From Siphonodentalium dalli (Eukaryota > Mollusca > Scaphopoda > Gadilida > Siphonodentaliidae), in the NCBI GenBank assembly GCA_032622095.1, contig CP136064.1:183130209-183194208 (forward strand): DNA of 64,000 nt, read 5' to 3'. The position numbers were made by a program, and so were the translations under genes. Numbering within the stretch: the first letter of the stretch is position 1; every line of letters begins with the position of its first letter. Positions 22,699 through 37,531 of this stretch are shown in pieces. The notes beneath the pieces are model-generated. The model saw nothing but the letters and a program-made list of their open reading frames with translations. It was not told where the DNA came from and searched no databases.

Positions 22699-22842
22699 TA
22701 AGAAATGAATTAATGGGTGTGCATTATTGGGCGATACGGCGCAGTGGTCGTTGGGGGTACAGTTCGCGGTTCACACAATGTGCCCCAAATGACCACAGCG
22801 CCGTATCCCACAATAACACACACCCACTACATTCATTTCTTA
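22699..22842. repeat. Foldback hairpin, unit 3
   Basis: Has GGGGTACA instead of GGGGCACA in the left arm, which costs one base pair. Confidence 0.85.
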
Positions 22843-23493
22843 GATAACCCTGATGGCAATTTCTTATCGATAGCCATTCAACCAGACGTTATTCATTCGG
22901 GTATTTTTTCAGGTTGATCATATAGAAGCTTCGTCTGTGCCAGTTGTTTTGGTGTGAAATGAACATAGGACGACACAGTTGGTAAACAGGTTAATATTAT
23001 GTCACTCGTTTATCATGCCGTCAGGTACAACTTGTGCGACAACGTTAACCAGTTCACACACTTGAACATTCTATCTATTTATCGGGGTAACTTTAGCATT
23101 CTTAATATGTTTTTGTGGCGTGACAGGTCATTCTCTCACAACGTCTTGGGCTATTCTTGTCGAATGATGCTGATTTGAAAACTTTGGAGATTAAACACTC
23201 TTAAATTATTCTTCTAAGTTTGTCTTTGAACTTTGGAGACATTTGCAAAGGACAAGACTATCCGCATTATTTGACATTTTGAAATTTCCCCAAAAGACAA
23301 TCCATTTTGAGAATGCCTGACACGATTTCACCATCTATCAACATTTCCGTTCTGAATATAGCCCTCATCTCCTGAAGTGAGCTGCGTAGTATATAACATA
23401 GGAGACACAAGGATCCAACAGCACAGTGTGGAACAATGGGTCATTGACAAAGTGGTCATGAATTGAAAGTCAGAGTTAGATATGTACAATGCA

Positions 23494-23499
23494 TTTATT
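23494..23499 (-). terminator. Polyadenylation signal, copy 3
   Basis: AATAAA at the conserved position. Confidence 0.55.
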
Positions 23500-23948
23500 A
23501 AATTTACAATACAGTTGATGACATGATTGTGGTAGATAAAAAGAAACATTTATGCAAACGACCATCGTAGGGTGTCATTGCAGGGTATCATGGAGACACA
23601 TTAGTTAAACACATAGAGCAACGTGTATAGATACCTGAACATTAGAACATGAGCATACATGTACATAACAAATTCCGTTGCCCGGTATCTTCGACTAAAT
23701 ATACGTGGAAAACTATACACGTGTATTGGTAATGATGTTGGAGCGTTGATTAACTAAGAAGAGAAATATATTAGAATTGTCTGAACAGGGACCACCAACG
23801 GAAACAGTGAAACAGTCCTGTGCTACTTCTCAGGCGATGCTCCGTCTATCCCGGTGAATATCATCGTGTGAAGACCTTGCATGTCTGTTCGATGATTTTT
23901 GTCATGACATCTCATCGTGAATAGCACTGTTTAGAAGTTATTGGTGAT

Positions 23949-26015
23949 TCAGCACAGACCGCATGTTTCCCTGCATCTCATTTGGATCCTGACGACTCGA
24001 TCGCAGAGTCTCCTCAGTTGGTTGCATCTGGCGGCAGAATACGAATCTTCACAGGGAACTGAAACAATTATAGGCGTATAGTAACAATTATAACCACGTT
24101 GTATTTAAGTTCTTTGTACATGGTTAAAGACACGGTTGGCCTTGGCGGTGGGTATCCTGTGAAAATATCTCCACCCGTCAAAAAACCGCCACAAACAGAA
24201 AGAACATAAAAATGTAGATATACTTTGTCCGTATACAAATAAGAAATATCGCATAAACAGTATGTTATGGTCATATGTTTGACCATTGTTATGTAAACAA
24301 AAGCATAAAAAGTTACTTTTCTGGTGTTTGTTTATATTATGATGGTAAACATAAAGAGCGTTCTTTGTTGGTGAATACCTGATATGGAACTAATAAAGAG
24401 CGTTTATGCCATTTGTGTGTGATTAGCCAGTAGCATTGTACTGTCTTCTGTAACACAATCAGGCTCTTGCTTAGGTAAAATATATAGTAGGTCTTTATGA
24501 TAACATGCTGTTTACGCGATGGTCGTGGTGTATATGAACGAAACTGTATGCGTTTTAATGTTTTTCTGTTTACGGTGTTTGGAACAAATATGAATATTTT
24601 CGACAATTATGGCCGCACGTGCCTTTAAAATAGAAATCAAAAAGATGTTGTATCTCTTCACTGAACTTTCTTCATAAACTTGGGGCTATAAACTATTATT
24701 CGTTGGTAAGCGAGAACAGGTAAGGGGAGCCTCGGTCACTGGGAAATAATTTGTTCTATGAATCAGCACAGGAAATGTGGCTATCTTACTTTACATAAAT
24801 TTTGTTTGAAAATATCTTTTAAAAACACTTTAAGTGAAATGCATGCAATTCCAGAATGGTGTTTTTGTGTCTTATTTGTAATGTGGTTGAAACGTGCATT
24901 GAAAAGAAGTTCGATCTAATTTTTTGTTTGTTGTTGCCAGTGCTGTCGAGAAGATATAGCGCATCTTTAAGTAGAAGGCGTCATGTGACTTGTCCTTGAA
25001 CTTTACGAAAAATACCTCCTACTTAAAGCAGCGGCTCGTAATGTTCAGGGTTCAGAACTGAGATGAAACCAAATGATTAATTGCTCCTGTCAGTGCACGA
25101 TCGGATCACCAACGACCGAGAGAAACACAGCTTGATATATTATTGCTTATAGATACTACATGTCGCATAAAAGAACTCACTTATGCATGTCGTATATAAT
25201 TTATCGTTTCAGAAGAAAACATGGGTCCAGTGTTTGTTCTGCTCGGAACATTCAAGAGCATTCAGTTTCATTATGTTCCTGATATGGCAACAATACATAG
25301 GGTTTATATCACGTATTGTGGAGAGAGCTCACGAATTGATATGGCTTCGACAAGACACCTGCATTCTAAACCATAACCCACAAATATGGGCACACTTAGC
25401 ATAGTCTCGAGTTTTGTACCGCGTTGATCAGCAAAGCTGACGGGCAAACTTGTTCAACTGATCAGTTGCTAATTGTTCACAGACATTCGTTGAGTCAAAT
25501 GACTTTCAGACTTTCAAGTACGCTTTTGTCAGCACCTATTCCCTGATTAAACATGATTAAATTATGAACTTACGTGGTTCCGCTGTCGTTGTTGTTGGGA
25601 TCTCAGCGTCGACGCCGAACATAGCTGATCCACTCTGCACGTTCTGTGTTCTCCCTTGAAGACCGTATCTGTACATTAAATGTTCGGCTAACCATTTGGA
25701 TAGTTTGATTCTCTGCGCTTCGCTCATGGGAGTCATGGCTCCCTCATTCGTGTCCGGCCCATGGATGAGATCCGCGAATTGTATCTGAGTCCTTCTCTTA
25801 GCTGTTTCCATTGGTTCATCGTCTCTCTCGGTCGGTACGCCGCCGCCCGTTGTGGTGTCTGATGTGTGTTTTTCGTTTGAATTTTCTCTGCGGGATAGTC
25901 GTGCATACAGTTGATCCATTTCGTCGGTCGTAACGTAGCTTTGTTCCCCAAATACATCAAGCATTATTATTGAGAAGATCACCGAAATGAACGCAACTTT
26001 TGTATACATCTGCAT
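23949..26015 (-). CDS. Secreted ShKT-domain protein, array copy 3
   Basis: Coding exons 26015-25574 and 24058-23949; intron 2 is 1515 bp. It lacks the 11 bp segment but has a private 4 bp duplication. The translation is the same as copy 1, and all splice signals are intact. Confidence 0.8.
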
Positions 26016-26656
26016 CACAATTATTTCTCTGAAAAATAAAATTTCGAAATGAGTATACTACATGTATCACCAAATCGTGTGGTATTTCAGTGTTAGTCTT
26101 TCAAGAGTATTTAAAGGGTACATATGCCCAAGTATGGCGTGTGCACACATAATTGTTGTGACCCCGGGACGTGACAGATGCAAAAAAAATAACTATGTTC
26201 AATTTGCTAGCTATGGTCAACTTTCTGTCGGATAACATAGCCATACGCAGGCAGATGAATGAAATATTTATATAACCACTTCGTATAATTTTTTGAAACG
26301 ACAGGACAAAGCGACAGAGGTTTATCGGGTCTTTTTTTAACTGTACGCACCGTCACGAGAGAGCGCTCTTTATTTCAAGATTAAAGTGGGTGATGTCCCT
26401 TTAAAATTCCGAACAAATTTTACAGGATGAGAACACTCTTACATGTATTTGTCGATCTAGCATATCCTTCATTTAAAAAATAACAACTTTTTGGCTGCTC
26501 ATGAAAGATGTTCTATTCAGACCGCTCTATGCGGAATGTCTTTTAATTGCTGATAAATATCATCGCATCTGAAACGAATTGTACATTCAAATACAGGCAA
26601 AATTTGCCAGTGTATGGACGTATTCCTGAAGCGTGTATGGTAGAGCATTGACTTAC

Positions 26657-26735
26657 CTTTAGTACCGCGAGGTATGTTCGCCTGCTGTAAGTATGAATTG
26701 TTTGATTTGTTCTTCCAATGTGCACCTTATTTATA
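26657..26735 (-). promoter_or_regulatory. TATA promoter and exon 1, copy 3
   Basis: TATA box at 26735-26728 and donor after 26657. Intron 1 is 26656-26029. Confidence 0.6.
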
Positions 26736-27352
26736 GTGTCCTGTTCCGGATAACCTGGCATGTCCGACGCTAATATGACACCACAAAGACAGTACTTTAT
26801 TTTGGCAGTTATCTTGGATTGGGATAGGCTGAAATCATTCGGATAATCCCGGAGAATAAGACATCATAAAAGGAAATTAGCATTATTGGTCCGTATTGTG
26901 TGGATCATCGGATTAGGATAGGCCGAACTCATTCGGATAACCATGGCGAATCACTGTATAGTCATGAAAATTTACCCAAAAATCCTGCTATTACAAGAAT
27001 AGGGGAGATCGACACACGAACAAGCCGATTATAGTTTGAATATTATTGCGAATTTAAACAATGAGTAATATGCCACGTGTATTGTCGATAATAACCTTAC
27101 GCTGTGTATCGAATGATTCGGTGATTACTTTCACGACGGGGATGACATGGGGTATAATCTGATGGACTTTGCGTACGTTAAATTTTGCAGGCAATTCGAC
27201 GTAGAGTGCTCTGAAAACATGAACATCTTACATACTGTACATGCCTCCCCGTTTACTTTTGGTTGTTATATAAGTGACATTTGTCCGAAATGAGCCTATC
27301 TGGCAAGATCTAGTGTAATAATTCCTGGAATTTCATTGCTATAATAAGCGAT

Positions 27353-27358
<6 letters not shown>

Positions 27359-27404
<46 letters not shown>
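27359..27404. repeat. (AT)23 microsatellite, unit 4
   Basis: Uninterrupted AT tract. Confidence 0.97.
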
Positions 27405-27407
<3 letters not shown>

Positions 27408-28272
27408 AAATGTTTTTGCAACAGATAGCCATTTTTGAATAAATTCATGAGAATTGTCCATGAAGTTTTTCCAGCCGTGTGAACGTAGTCTTATATATGG
27501 CAACGAAAATTGGTCAGACAAATACGCGTATACCGACTACAGCCAAGATTAATATATATAGTTGTTTTAGTTTAACATGTTAAAGATGCCCACACGGATT
27601 GGACAACGAATGAAGATAAGATACAAGCTATTATATTTTATGTCAGACTTGTGTCTTATACACACTCTCACCAGCGCGAAATGTGTGCATGGATACACAA
27701 CGAAACATGCGTCTAACTTCAACCGCCATCTGAAGTGGCACCAACCACCGGACCATGAATCTGGTGTTACGCAAATTCTCCTGTAAACGGTATTCAGTTT
27801 TCTGCCCAACAGAATTGACGGGTAGTATTTGTTCACAGTAACAGATCGTTGCTCGTGATCAACGAGAAACTCTTTTACTTATTATGCCAAGCATTTAATT
27901 CGTTAATCGCGATTATAAACATCCATACTTATTATATACTAAATGTTGATAAACCACTCGCAGTGTCGTATCGTGCACCAGGTGTGTTGTCAATCATTTT
28001 ATACACAATTGAGTGGTTCCAATATAATATTTATCTCATCGCATAATAATCTTTGAGGGGTTTACACGCCTGAGCTGTGTCAGGATGTGGAATGTTTAGA
28101 CAGACTTACACAGTAAACTACCCTATTGTTAAGCTAGTGTACACCCTGAAGGAATCTGCTCTCTGAAGACAATTAATTAAGCAGTTTTCTGCGTAAGTTC
28201 GTCTAAACTGTCCACCTCCTGACATAGCCCAGTCGTGGAAACCTCTTAATTCTATTTCAGATAGAGAGGATG

Positions 28273-28613
28273 CACTCTTATAACTAATGTGTAGAAACGA
28301 TTACACATCAAATGTGTAAACCCGGTTAATACACATAGCAATGTGTAGTTTTACATACAAATACATTGACCAAGTGCCGTTCTACACATAATGTGTATAT
28401 TTTGTTACACACAATTGTGTAAGAACATAGAGCTGTTGTGTATAAATGTGTAAAAATTTACCCATTTATGTGTAAAAATTGTTACACAATTTGTGTACGA
28501 ATATGAAACTACACATATACTACACAAATATGTTTAAGATCAAAATTGAATAATGATTGTGTAGCAGGGCTACACATTTTGTGTAGAAAACCTACACATT
28601 AGTCATAAGAGTG
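28273..28613. mobile_element. TGTGTA element, unit 4
   Basis: Orthologous copy with both terminal repeats. Confidence 0.7.
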
Positions 28614-29441
28614 TGTGTTACGTTCAAGAATTCCACACGATTCGAGAACTTTTATGTGTCACAGTAGATATATATGTAAACTAATATGGTTTATTTATTA
28701 TGCAACATTATGTGCTGTCCGCCACACGCAATATGGCACACAGAAGACGAACCAGTAAGAACTTTGTGGCTCATTGTTTGATGCATAGTAAATATAATTC
28801 TGAATATGCCCACGTTCTGTATCATACGAATCTAACAATGGTCTAGTCACTGCTCATCAAACATCATCCCTCATGAGGGTTTGCAAAAACATTATAATAA
28901 TAATACGCTTTATCAGAGCCAGTATCACAAAATAGGAGGGGTGGAATTCGTCATGTGTAGGCATTATCATTACATGTAAATATAAACGATAAACGTTTTC
29001 GCAAAAAAATATATGAGAAAAAAACATTGATAACGCGTCTACTTCACAATTTGCTCACCCCAGTTAAATAGCCAAGGGTGTGCCCTTTCCAGAGATGCAC
29101 ATCGCGTCCTCGTACATTATGCCATCGCATAGTTATCGCGTTTTTGAAGAAAGCACCCGCATCTCAGTGGGATTTACCCTTCGCTCCAGATAAATCTCGC
29201 ACCAATCTGCCCTGAAAGGCGGACAGCTTTCACGAGTTCCTATCGCGTGAAAGAAATTAGCGTGCAACCAGGCATAGCCGGTAATTCTCGTCAACATCGG
29301 AACGCGGGCTTTTTTTAAACATGCTGCTCGCCGTTGATGGCAGCGTGAGACATGCGATTTGGAGTCCATCCGACCATGGGTTGACTTCGCGGGCCAGGAA
29401 GGTTTCGCACCTCACCCGGACTTGATGTCATTCAAGTTGAT

Positions 29442-29461
29442 GGGGTGGGGGTGGGGGTGGG
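29442..29461 (+). other. G-quadruplex-type G run, unit 4
   Basis: Same four-run pattern. Confidence 0.75.
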
Positions 29462-30159
29462 CTTCAATGACCTTGACCCTAAGATTACCTTGACCTCTGA
29501 TACTCGACATCATGGCGATTTCAAGGGCTAATTTTGTGAGTTATATATATCGATGTACGCGCTTATGACAATATGCAGAGCACAATATGGCTGCCCCTGT
29601 TAAAACTGCAGGTCACAGGGAGGCCTCTACATACCTATATTCCTGGGCCTGTAGCCGACGTGGGACCATGATCTCAATGTGACCTTGACCTCTAGAAACT
29701 AACATCGGGGACGAGTGAAATTGCGCGTAAAACACCGTATATGCTGGGCTATGGCGATTTGGACAAGCGCATTTTATAATCATATTACGCTCAACGGTGA
29801 TTTATCGAAAAAAAAAAAAAAAAATGTCCGTATCGCCCAGAATAGTTAGCGTACACGTTATAGCGCGCGTGCGACCGATTTAATTGCGTGTAACAATGCG
29901 CTACCGCAACATTTCAAAATGCTCGCGAATCAGTAGAGTTATCATTTACTGTTATAATAACAAATTTAGTTTATGTTGAAAATCGACACAATTATTGTGG
30001 AAATAAACTGAAGAATACTGGAACTATTGGGCTCTATTCTGCAGATGGATGATTTGTGAAGTTCGCCCGTCCACACATATAAAAAAAATATATATAAAAC
30101 ACGGTATGTATCCAAATCCAATTCTTGGTTCCTTATGGGTACATCATTTAAAATGCTGA

Positions 30160-30268
30160 TTTTTTTGTTTGTTTGTTAGTTTAAACATATTTTATTGTAT
30201 CATTTATGTACAAATGGGATTGGGGCACAAGTTATACAACTTAGATAGCCCCTCTCCCCATATAATTA
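30160..30268 (-). mobile_element. Old LINE 3'-end fragment, unit 4
   Basis: Orthologous to the unit 1 fragment. Confidence 0.8.
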
Positions 30269-30769
30269 CACACGTTATTATAACAACAATGTAGATCGAG
30301 TGAGACCTCCTATGTGTAATTCCCTCTACCCAATTATGTCCTAATACATAATCTATCAAGTGGACGCGTCATATATTTACATAGCCCGTCTGTGTTAAAC
30401 TAAATCCTGTCCAGGGTGATAGGTCAACTGTCAATTTGGTCACTCGTTTGATACCCCAATAACACACAGACCGTAACACGGACACGACTTCACAGATTGT
30501 TGGCCTAATCTGACATAATCACTTAAAGTGATCAGCAGAATAATTGGGCGTACTTTTCAAAGTGCAGCCGAATTGCTTCTGAAACCAGTTATTTATATCT
30601 ATCACGTTAGATATCATTGTTAAGTGCTTTGAACTCTTAAATTTCACTGTCGTTGTGTGCTGCGTGGGCTAGTCTCAAATTATCGGCAGATTTTTTGAAA
30701 ATAAATAATAATAGACACACGCAGCTCTGTATGGGAACAAATAATCAAAATGTTATATAAATATAAATA

Positions 30770-30913
30770 TAAGAAATGAATTAATGGGTGTGCATTATTG
30801 GGCGATACGGCGCAGTGGTCGTTGGGGGTACAGTTCGCGGTTCACACAATGTGCCCCAAATGACCACAGCGCCGTATCCCACAATAACACACACCCACTA
30901 CATTCATTTCTTA
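30770..30913. repeat. Foldback hairpin, unit 4
   Basis: Same left-arm variant as unit 3. Confidence 0.85.
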
Positions 30914-31564
30914 GATAACCCTGATGGCAATTTCTTATCGATAGCCATTCAACCAGACGTTATTCATTCGGGTATTTTTTCAGGTTGATCATATAGAAGC
31001 TTCGTCTGTGCCAGTTGTTTTGGTGTGAAATGAACATAGGACGACACAGTTGGTAAACAGGTTAATATTATGTCACTCGTTTATCATGCCGTCAGGTACA
31101 ACTTGTGCGACAACGTTAACCAGTTCACACACTTGAACATTCTATCTATTTATCGGGGTAACTTTAGCATTCTTAATATGTTTTTGTGGCGTGACAGGTC
31201 ATTCTCTCACAACGTCTTGGGCTATTCTTGTCGAATGATGCTGATTTGAAAACTTTGGAGATTAAACACTCTTAAATTATTCTTCTAAGTTTGTCTTTGA
31301 ACTTTGGAGACATTTGCAAAGGACAAGACTATCCGCATTATTTGACATTTTGAAATTTCCCCAAAAGACAATCCATTTTGAGAATGCCTGACACGATTTC
31401 ACCATCTATCAACATTTCCGTTCTGAATATAGCCCTCATCTCCTGAAGTGAGCTGCGTAGTATATAACATAGGAGACACAAGGATCCAACAGCACAGTGT
31501 GGAACAATGGGTCATTGACAAAGTGGTCATGAATTGAAAGTCAGCGTTAGATATGTACAATGCA

Positions 31565-31570
31565 TTTATT
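31565..31570 (-). terminator. Polyadenylation signal, copy 4
   Basis: AATAAA at the conserved position; a private base change lies about 20 nt beyond it (near 31544). Confidence 0.55.
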
Positions 31571-32019
31571 AAATTTACAATACAGTTGATGACATGATTG
31601 TGGTAGATAAAAAGAAACATTTATGCAAACGACCATCGTAGGGTGTCATTGCAGGGTATCATGGAGACACATTAGTTAAACACATAGAGCAACGTGTATA
31701 GATACCTGAACATTAGAACATGAGCATACATGTACATAACAAATTCCGTTGCCCGGTATCTTCGACTAAATATACGTGGAAAACTATACACGTGTATTGG
31801 TAATGATGTTGGAGCGTTGATTAACTAAGAAGAGAAATATATTAGAATTGTCTGAACAGGGACCACCAACGGAAACAGTGAAACAGTCCTGTGCTACTTC
31901 TCAGGCGATGCTCCGTCTATCCCGGTGAATATCATCGTGTGAAGACCTTGCATGTCTGTTCGATGATTTTTGTCATGACATCTCATCGTGAATAGCACTG
32001 TTTAGAAGTTATTGGTGAT

Positions 32020-34093
32020 TCAGCACAGACCGCATGTTTCCCTGCATCTCATTTGGATCCTGACGACTCGATCGCAGAGTCTCCTCAGTTGGTTGCATCT
32101 GGCGGCAGAATACGAATCTTCACAGGGAACTGAAACAATTATAGGCGTATAGTAACAATTATAACCACGTTGTATTTAAGTTCTTTGTACATGGTTAAAG
32201 ACACGGTTGGCCTTGGCGGTGGGTATCCTGTGAAAATATCTCCACCCGTCAAAAAACCGCCACAAACAGAAAGAACATAAAAATGTAGATATACTTTGTC
32301 CGTATACAAATAAGAAATATCGCATAAACAGTATGTTATGGTCATATGTTTGACCATTGTTATGTAAACAAAAGCATAAAAAGTTACTTTTCTGGTGTTT
32401 GTTTATATTATGATGGTAAACATAAAGAGCGTTCTTTGTTGGTGAATACCTGATATGGAACTAATAAAGAGCGTTTATGCCATTTGTGTGTGATTAGCCA
32501 GTAGCATTGTACTGTCTTCTGTAACACAATCAGGCTCTTGCTTAGGTAAAATATATAGTAGGTCTTTATGATAACATGCTGTTTACGCGATGGTCGTGGT
32601 GTATATGAACGAAACTGTATGCGTTTTAATGTTTTTCTGTTTACGGTGTTTGGAACAAATATGAATATTTTCGACAATTATGGCCGCACGTGCCTTTAAA
32701 ATAGAAATCAAAAAGATGTTGTATCTCTTCGCTGAACTTTCTTCATAAACTTGGGGCTATAAACTATTATTCGTTGGTAAGCGAGAACAGGTAAGGGGAG
32801 CCTCGGTCACTGGGAAATAATTTGTTCTATGAATCAGCACAGGAAATGTGGCTATCTTACTTTACATAAATTTTGTTTGAAAATATCTTTTAAAAACACT
32901 TTAAGTGAAATGCATGCAATTCCAGAATGGTGTTTTTGTGTCTTATTTGTAATGTGGTTGAAACGTGCATTGCAAAGAAGTTCGATCTAATTTTTTGTTT
33001 GTTGTTGCCAGTGCTGTCGAGAAGATATAGCGCATCTTTAAGTAGAAGGCGTCATGTGACTTGTCCTTGAACTTTACGAAAAATACCTCCTACTTAAAGC
33101 AGCGGCTCGTAATGTTCAGGGTTCAGAACTGAGATGAAACCAAATGATTAATTGCTCCTGTCAGTGCACGATCGGATCACCAACGACCGAGAGAAACACA
33201 GCTTGATATATTATTGCTTATAGATACTACATGTCGCATAAAAGAACTCACTTATGTCGTATATAATTTATCGTTTCAGAAGAAAACATGGGTCCAGTGT
33301 TTGTTCTGCTCGGAACATTCAAGAGCATTCAGTTTCATTATGTTCCTGATATGGCAACAATACATAGGGTTTATATCACGTATTGTGGAGAGAGCTCACG
33401 AATTGATATGGCTTCGACAAGACACCTGCATTCTAAACCATAACCCACAAAGTCACATAAGCTATGGGCACACTTAGCATAGTCTCGAGTTTTGTACCGC
33501 GTTGATCAGCAAAGCTGACGGGCAAACTTGTTCAACTGATCAGTTGCTAATTGTTCACAGACATTCGTTGAGTCAAATGACTTTCAGACTTTCAAGTACG
33601 CTTTTGTCAGCACCTATTCCCTGATTAAACATGATTAAATTATGAACTTACGTGGTTCCGCTGTCGTTGTTGTTGGGATCTCAGCGTCGACGCCGAACAT
33701 AGCTGATCCACTCTGCACGTTCTGTGTTCTCCCTTGAAGACCGTATCTGTACATTAAATGTTCGGCTAACCATTTGGATAGTTTGATTCTCTGCGCTTCG
33801 CTCATGGGAGTCATGGCTCCCTCATTCGTGTCCGGCCCATGGATGAGATCCGCGAATTGTATCTGAGTCCTTCTCTTAGCTGTTTCCATTGGTTCATCGT
33901 CTCTCTCGGTCGGTACGCCGCCGCCCGTTGTGGTGTCTGATGTGTGTTTTTCGTTTGAATTTTCTCTGCGGGATAGTCGTGCATACAGTTGATCCATTTC
34001 GTCGGTCGTAACGTAGCTTTGTTCCCCAAATACATCAAGCATTATTATTGAGAAGATCACCGAAATGAACGCAACTTTTGTATACATCTGCAT
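32020..34093 (-). CDS. Secreted ShKT-domain protein, array copy 4
   Basis: Coding exons 34093-33652 and 32129-32020; intron 2 is 1522 bp. The translation is the same as copy 1. Intron 2 carries two single-base variants shared only with copy 5 (near 32731 and 32973). Confidence 0.8.
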
Positions 34094-34734
34094 CACAATT
34101 ATTTCTCTGAAAAATAAAATTTCGAAATGAGTATACTACATGTATCACCAAATCGTGTGGTATTTCAGTGTTAGTCTTTCAAGAGTATTTAAAGGGTACA
34201 TATGCCCAAGTATGGCGTGTGCACACATAATTGTTGTGACCCCGGGACGTGACAGATGCAAAAAAAATAACTATGTTCAATTTGCTAGCTATGGTCAACT
34301 TTCTGTCGGATAACATAGCCATACGCAGGCAGATGAATGAAATATTTATATAACCACTTCGTATAATTTTTTGAAACGACAGGACAAAGCGACAGAGGTT
34401 TATCGGGTCTTTTTTTAACTGTACGCACCGTCACGAGAGAGCGCTCTTTATTTCAAGATTAAAGTGGGTGATGTCCCTTTAAAATTCCGAACAAATTTTA
34501 CAGGATGAGAACACTCTTACATGTATTTGTCGATCTAGCATATCCTTCATTTAAAAAATAACAACTTTTTGGCTGCTCATGAAAGATGTTCTATTCAGAC
34601 CGCTCTATGCGGAATGTCTTTTAATTGCTGATAAATATCATCGCATCTGAAACGAATTGTACATTCAAATACAGGCAAAATTTGCCAGTGTATGGACGTA
34701 TTCCTGAAGCGTGTATGGTAGAGCATTGACTTAC

Positions 34735-34813
34735 CTTTAGTACCGCGAGGTATGTTCGCCTGCTGTAAGTATGAATTGTTTGATTTGTTCTTCCAATGTG
34801 CACCTTATTTATA
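34735..34813 (-). promoter_or_regulatory. TATA promoter and exon 1, copy 4
   Basis: TATA box at 34813-34806 and donor after 34735. Intron 1 is 34734-34107. Confidence 0.6.
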
Positions 34814-35430
34814 GTGTCCTGTTCCGGATAACCTGGCATGTCCGACGCTAATATGACACCACAAAGACAGTACTTTATTTTGGCAGTTATCTTGGATTGG
34901 GATAGGCTGAAATCATTCGGATAATCCCGGAGAATAAGACATCATAAAAGGAAATTAGCATTATTGGTCCGTATTGTGTGGATCATCGGATTAGGATAGG
35001 CCGAACTCATTCGGATAACCATGGCGAATCACTGTATAGTCATGAAAATTTACCCAAAAATCCTGCTATTACAAGAATAGGAGAGATCGACACACGAACA
35101 AGCCGATTATAGTTTGAATATTATTGCGAATTTAAACAATGAGTAATATGCCACGTGTATTGTCGATAATAACCTTACGCTGTGTATCGAATGATTCGGT
35201 GATTACTTTCACGACGGGGATGACATGGGGTATAATCTGATGGACTTTGGGTACGTTAAATTTTGCAGGCAATTCGACGTAGAGTGCTCTGAAAACATGA
35301 ACATCTTACATACTGTACATGCCTCCCCGTTTACTTTTGGTTGTTATATAAGTGACATTTGTCCGAAATGAGCCTATCTGGCAAGATCTAGTGTAATAAT
35401 TCCTGGAATTTCATTGCTATAATAAGCGAT

Positions 35431-35436
<6 letters not shown>

Positions 35437-35474
<38 letters not shown>
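35437..35474. repeat. (AT)19 microsatellite, unit 5
   Basis: Shortest of the eight tracts. Confidence 0.97.
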
Positions 35475-35477
<3 letters not shown>

Positions 35478-36342
35478 AAATGTTTTTGCAACAGATAGCC
35501 ATTTTTGAATAAATTCATGAGAATTGTCCATGAAGTTTTTCCAGCCGTGTGAACGTAGTCTTATATATGGCAACGAAAATTGGTCAGACAAATACGCGTA
35601 TACCGACTACAGCCAAGATTAATATATATAGTTGTTTTAGTTTAACATGTTAAAGATGCCCACACGGATTGGACAACGAATGAAGATAAGATACAAGCTA
35701 TTATATTTTATGTCAGACTTGTGTCTTATACACACTCTCACCAGCGCGAAATGTGTGCATGGATACACAACGAAACATGCGTCTAACTTCAACCGCCATC
35801 TGAAGTGGCACCAACCACCGGACCATGAATCTGGTGTTACGCAAATTCTCCTGTAAACGGTATTCAGTTTTCTGCCCAACAGAATTGACGGGTAGTATTT
35901 GTTCACAGTAACAGATCGTTGCTCGTGATCAACGAGAAACTCTTTTACTTATTATGCCAAGCATTTCATTCGTTAATCGCGATTATAAACATCCATACTT
36001 ATTATATACTAAATGTTGATAAACCACTCGCAGTGTCGTATCGTGCACCAGGTGTGTTGTCAATCATTTTATACACAATTGAGTGGTTCCAATATAATAT
36101 TTATCTCATCGCATAATAATCTTTGAGGGGTTTACACGCCTGAGCTGTGTCAGGATGTGGAATGTTTAGACAGACTTACACAGTAAACTACCCTATTGTT
36201 AAGCTAGTGTACACCCTGAAGGAATCTGCTCTCTGAAGACAATTAATTAAGCAGTTTTCTGCGTAAGTTCGTCTAAACTGTCCACCTCCTGACATAGCCC
36301 AGTCGTGGAAACCTCTTAATTCTATTTCAGATAGAGAGGATG

Positions 36343-36683
36343 CACTCTTATAACTAATGTGTAGAAACGATTACACATCAAATGTGTAAACCCGGTTAAT
36401 ACACATAGCAATGTGTAGTTTTACATACAAATACATTGACCAAGTGCCGTTCTACACATAATGTGTATATTTTGTTACACACAATTGTGTAAGAACATAG
36501 AGCTGTTGTGTATAAATGTGTAAAAATTTACCCATTTATGTGTAAAAATTGTGACACAATTTGTGTACGAATATGAAACTACACATATACTACACAAATA
36601 TGTTTAAGATCAAAATTGAATAATGATTGTGTAGCAGGGCTACACATTTTGTGTAGAAAACCTACACATTAGTCATAAGAGTG
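36343..36683. mobile_element. TGTGTA element, unit 5
   Basis: Orthologous copy; a T-to-G change near 36553 breaks one TTACACA palindrome arm. Confidence 0.7.
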
Positions 36684-37511
36684 TGTGTTACGTTCAAGAA
36701 TTCCACACGATTCGAGAACTTTTATGTGTCACAGTAGATATATATGTAAACTAATATGGTTTATTTATTATGCAACATTATGTGCTGTCCGCCACACGCA
36801 ATATGGCACACAGAAGACGAACCAGTAAGAACTTTGTGGCTCATTGTTTGATGCATAGTAAATATAATTCTGAATATGCCCACGTTCTGTATCATACGAA
36901 TCTAACAATGGTCTAGTCACTGCTCATCAAACATCATCCCTCATGAGGGTTTGCAAAAACATTATAATAATAATACGCTTTATCAGAGCCAGTATCACAA
37001 AATAGGAGGGGTGGAATTCGTCATGTGTAGGCATTATCATTACATGTAAATATAAACGATAAACGTTTTCGCAAAAAAATATATGAGAAAAAAACATTGA
37101 TAACGCGTCTACTTCACAATTTGCTCACCCCAGTTAAATAGCCAAGGGTGTGCCCTTTCCAGAGATGCACATCGCGTCCTCGTACATTATGCCATCGCAT
37201 AGTTATCGCGTTTTTGAAGAAAGCACCCGCATCTCAGTGGGATTTACCCTTCGCTCCAGATAAATCTCGCACCAATCTGCCCTGAAAGGCGGACAGCTTT
37301 CACGAGTTCCTATCGCGTGAAAGAAATTAGCGTGCAACCAGGCATAGCCGGTAATTCTCGTCAACATCGGAACGCGGGCTTTTTTTAAACATGCTGCTCG
37401 CCGTTGATGGCAGCGTGAGACATGCGATTTGGAGTCCATCCGACCATGGGTTGACTTCGCGGGCCAGGAAGGTTTCGCACCTCACCCGGACTTGATGTCA
37501 TTCAAGTTGAT

Positions 37512-37531
37512 GGGGTGGGGGTGGGGGTGGG
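37512..37531 (+). other. G-quadruplex-type G run, unit 5
   Basis: Same four-run pattern. Confidence 0.75.

Larger units (their letters stand above)
18031..26111. repeat. Array unit 3 (8081 bp)
   Basis: Shares several single-base variants only with unit 4 (A near 19826, G near 18923, C at 21480) and others with units 4 and 5 (near 22643 and 22758). It lacks the 11 bp intron segment, as unit 1 does, and has a private 4 bp duplication near 25185. Confidence 0.95.
26112..34189. repeat. Array unit 4 (8078 bp)
   Basis: Shares variants with unit 3 on its left half and with unit 5 on its right half (G near 32731 and C near 32973). AT repeat of 23 dinucleotides. Confidence 0.95.
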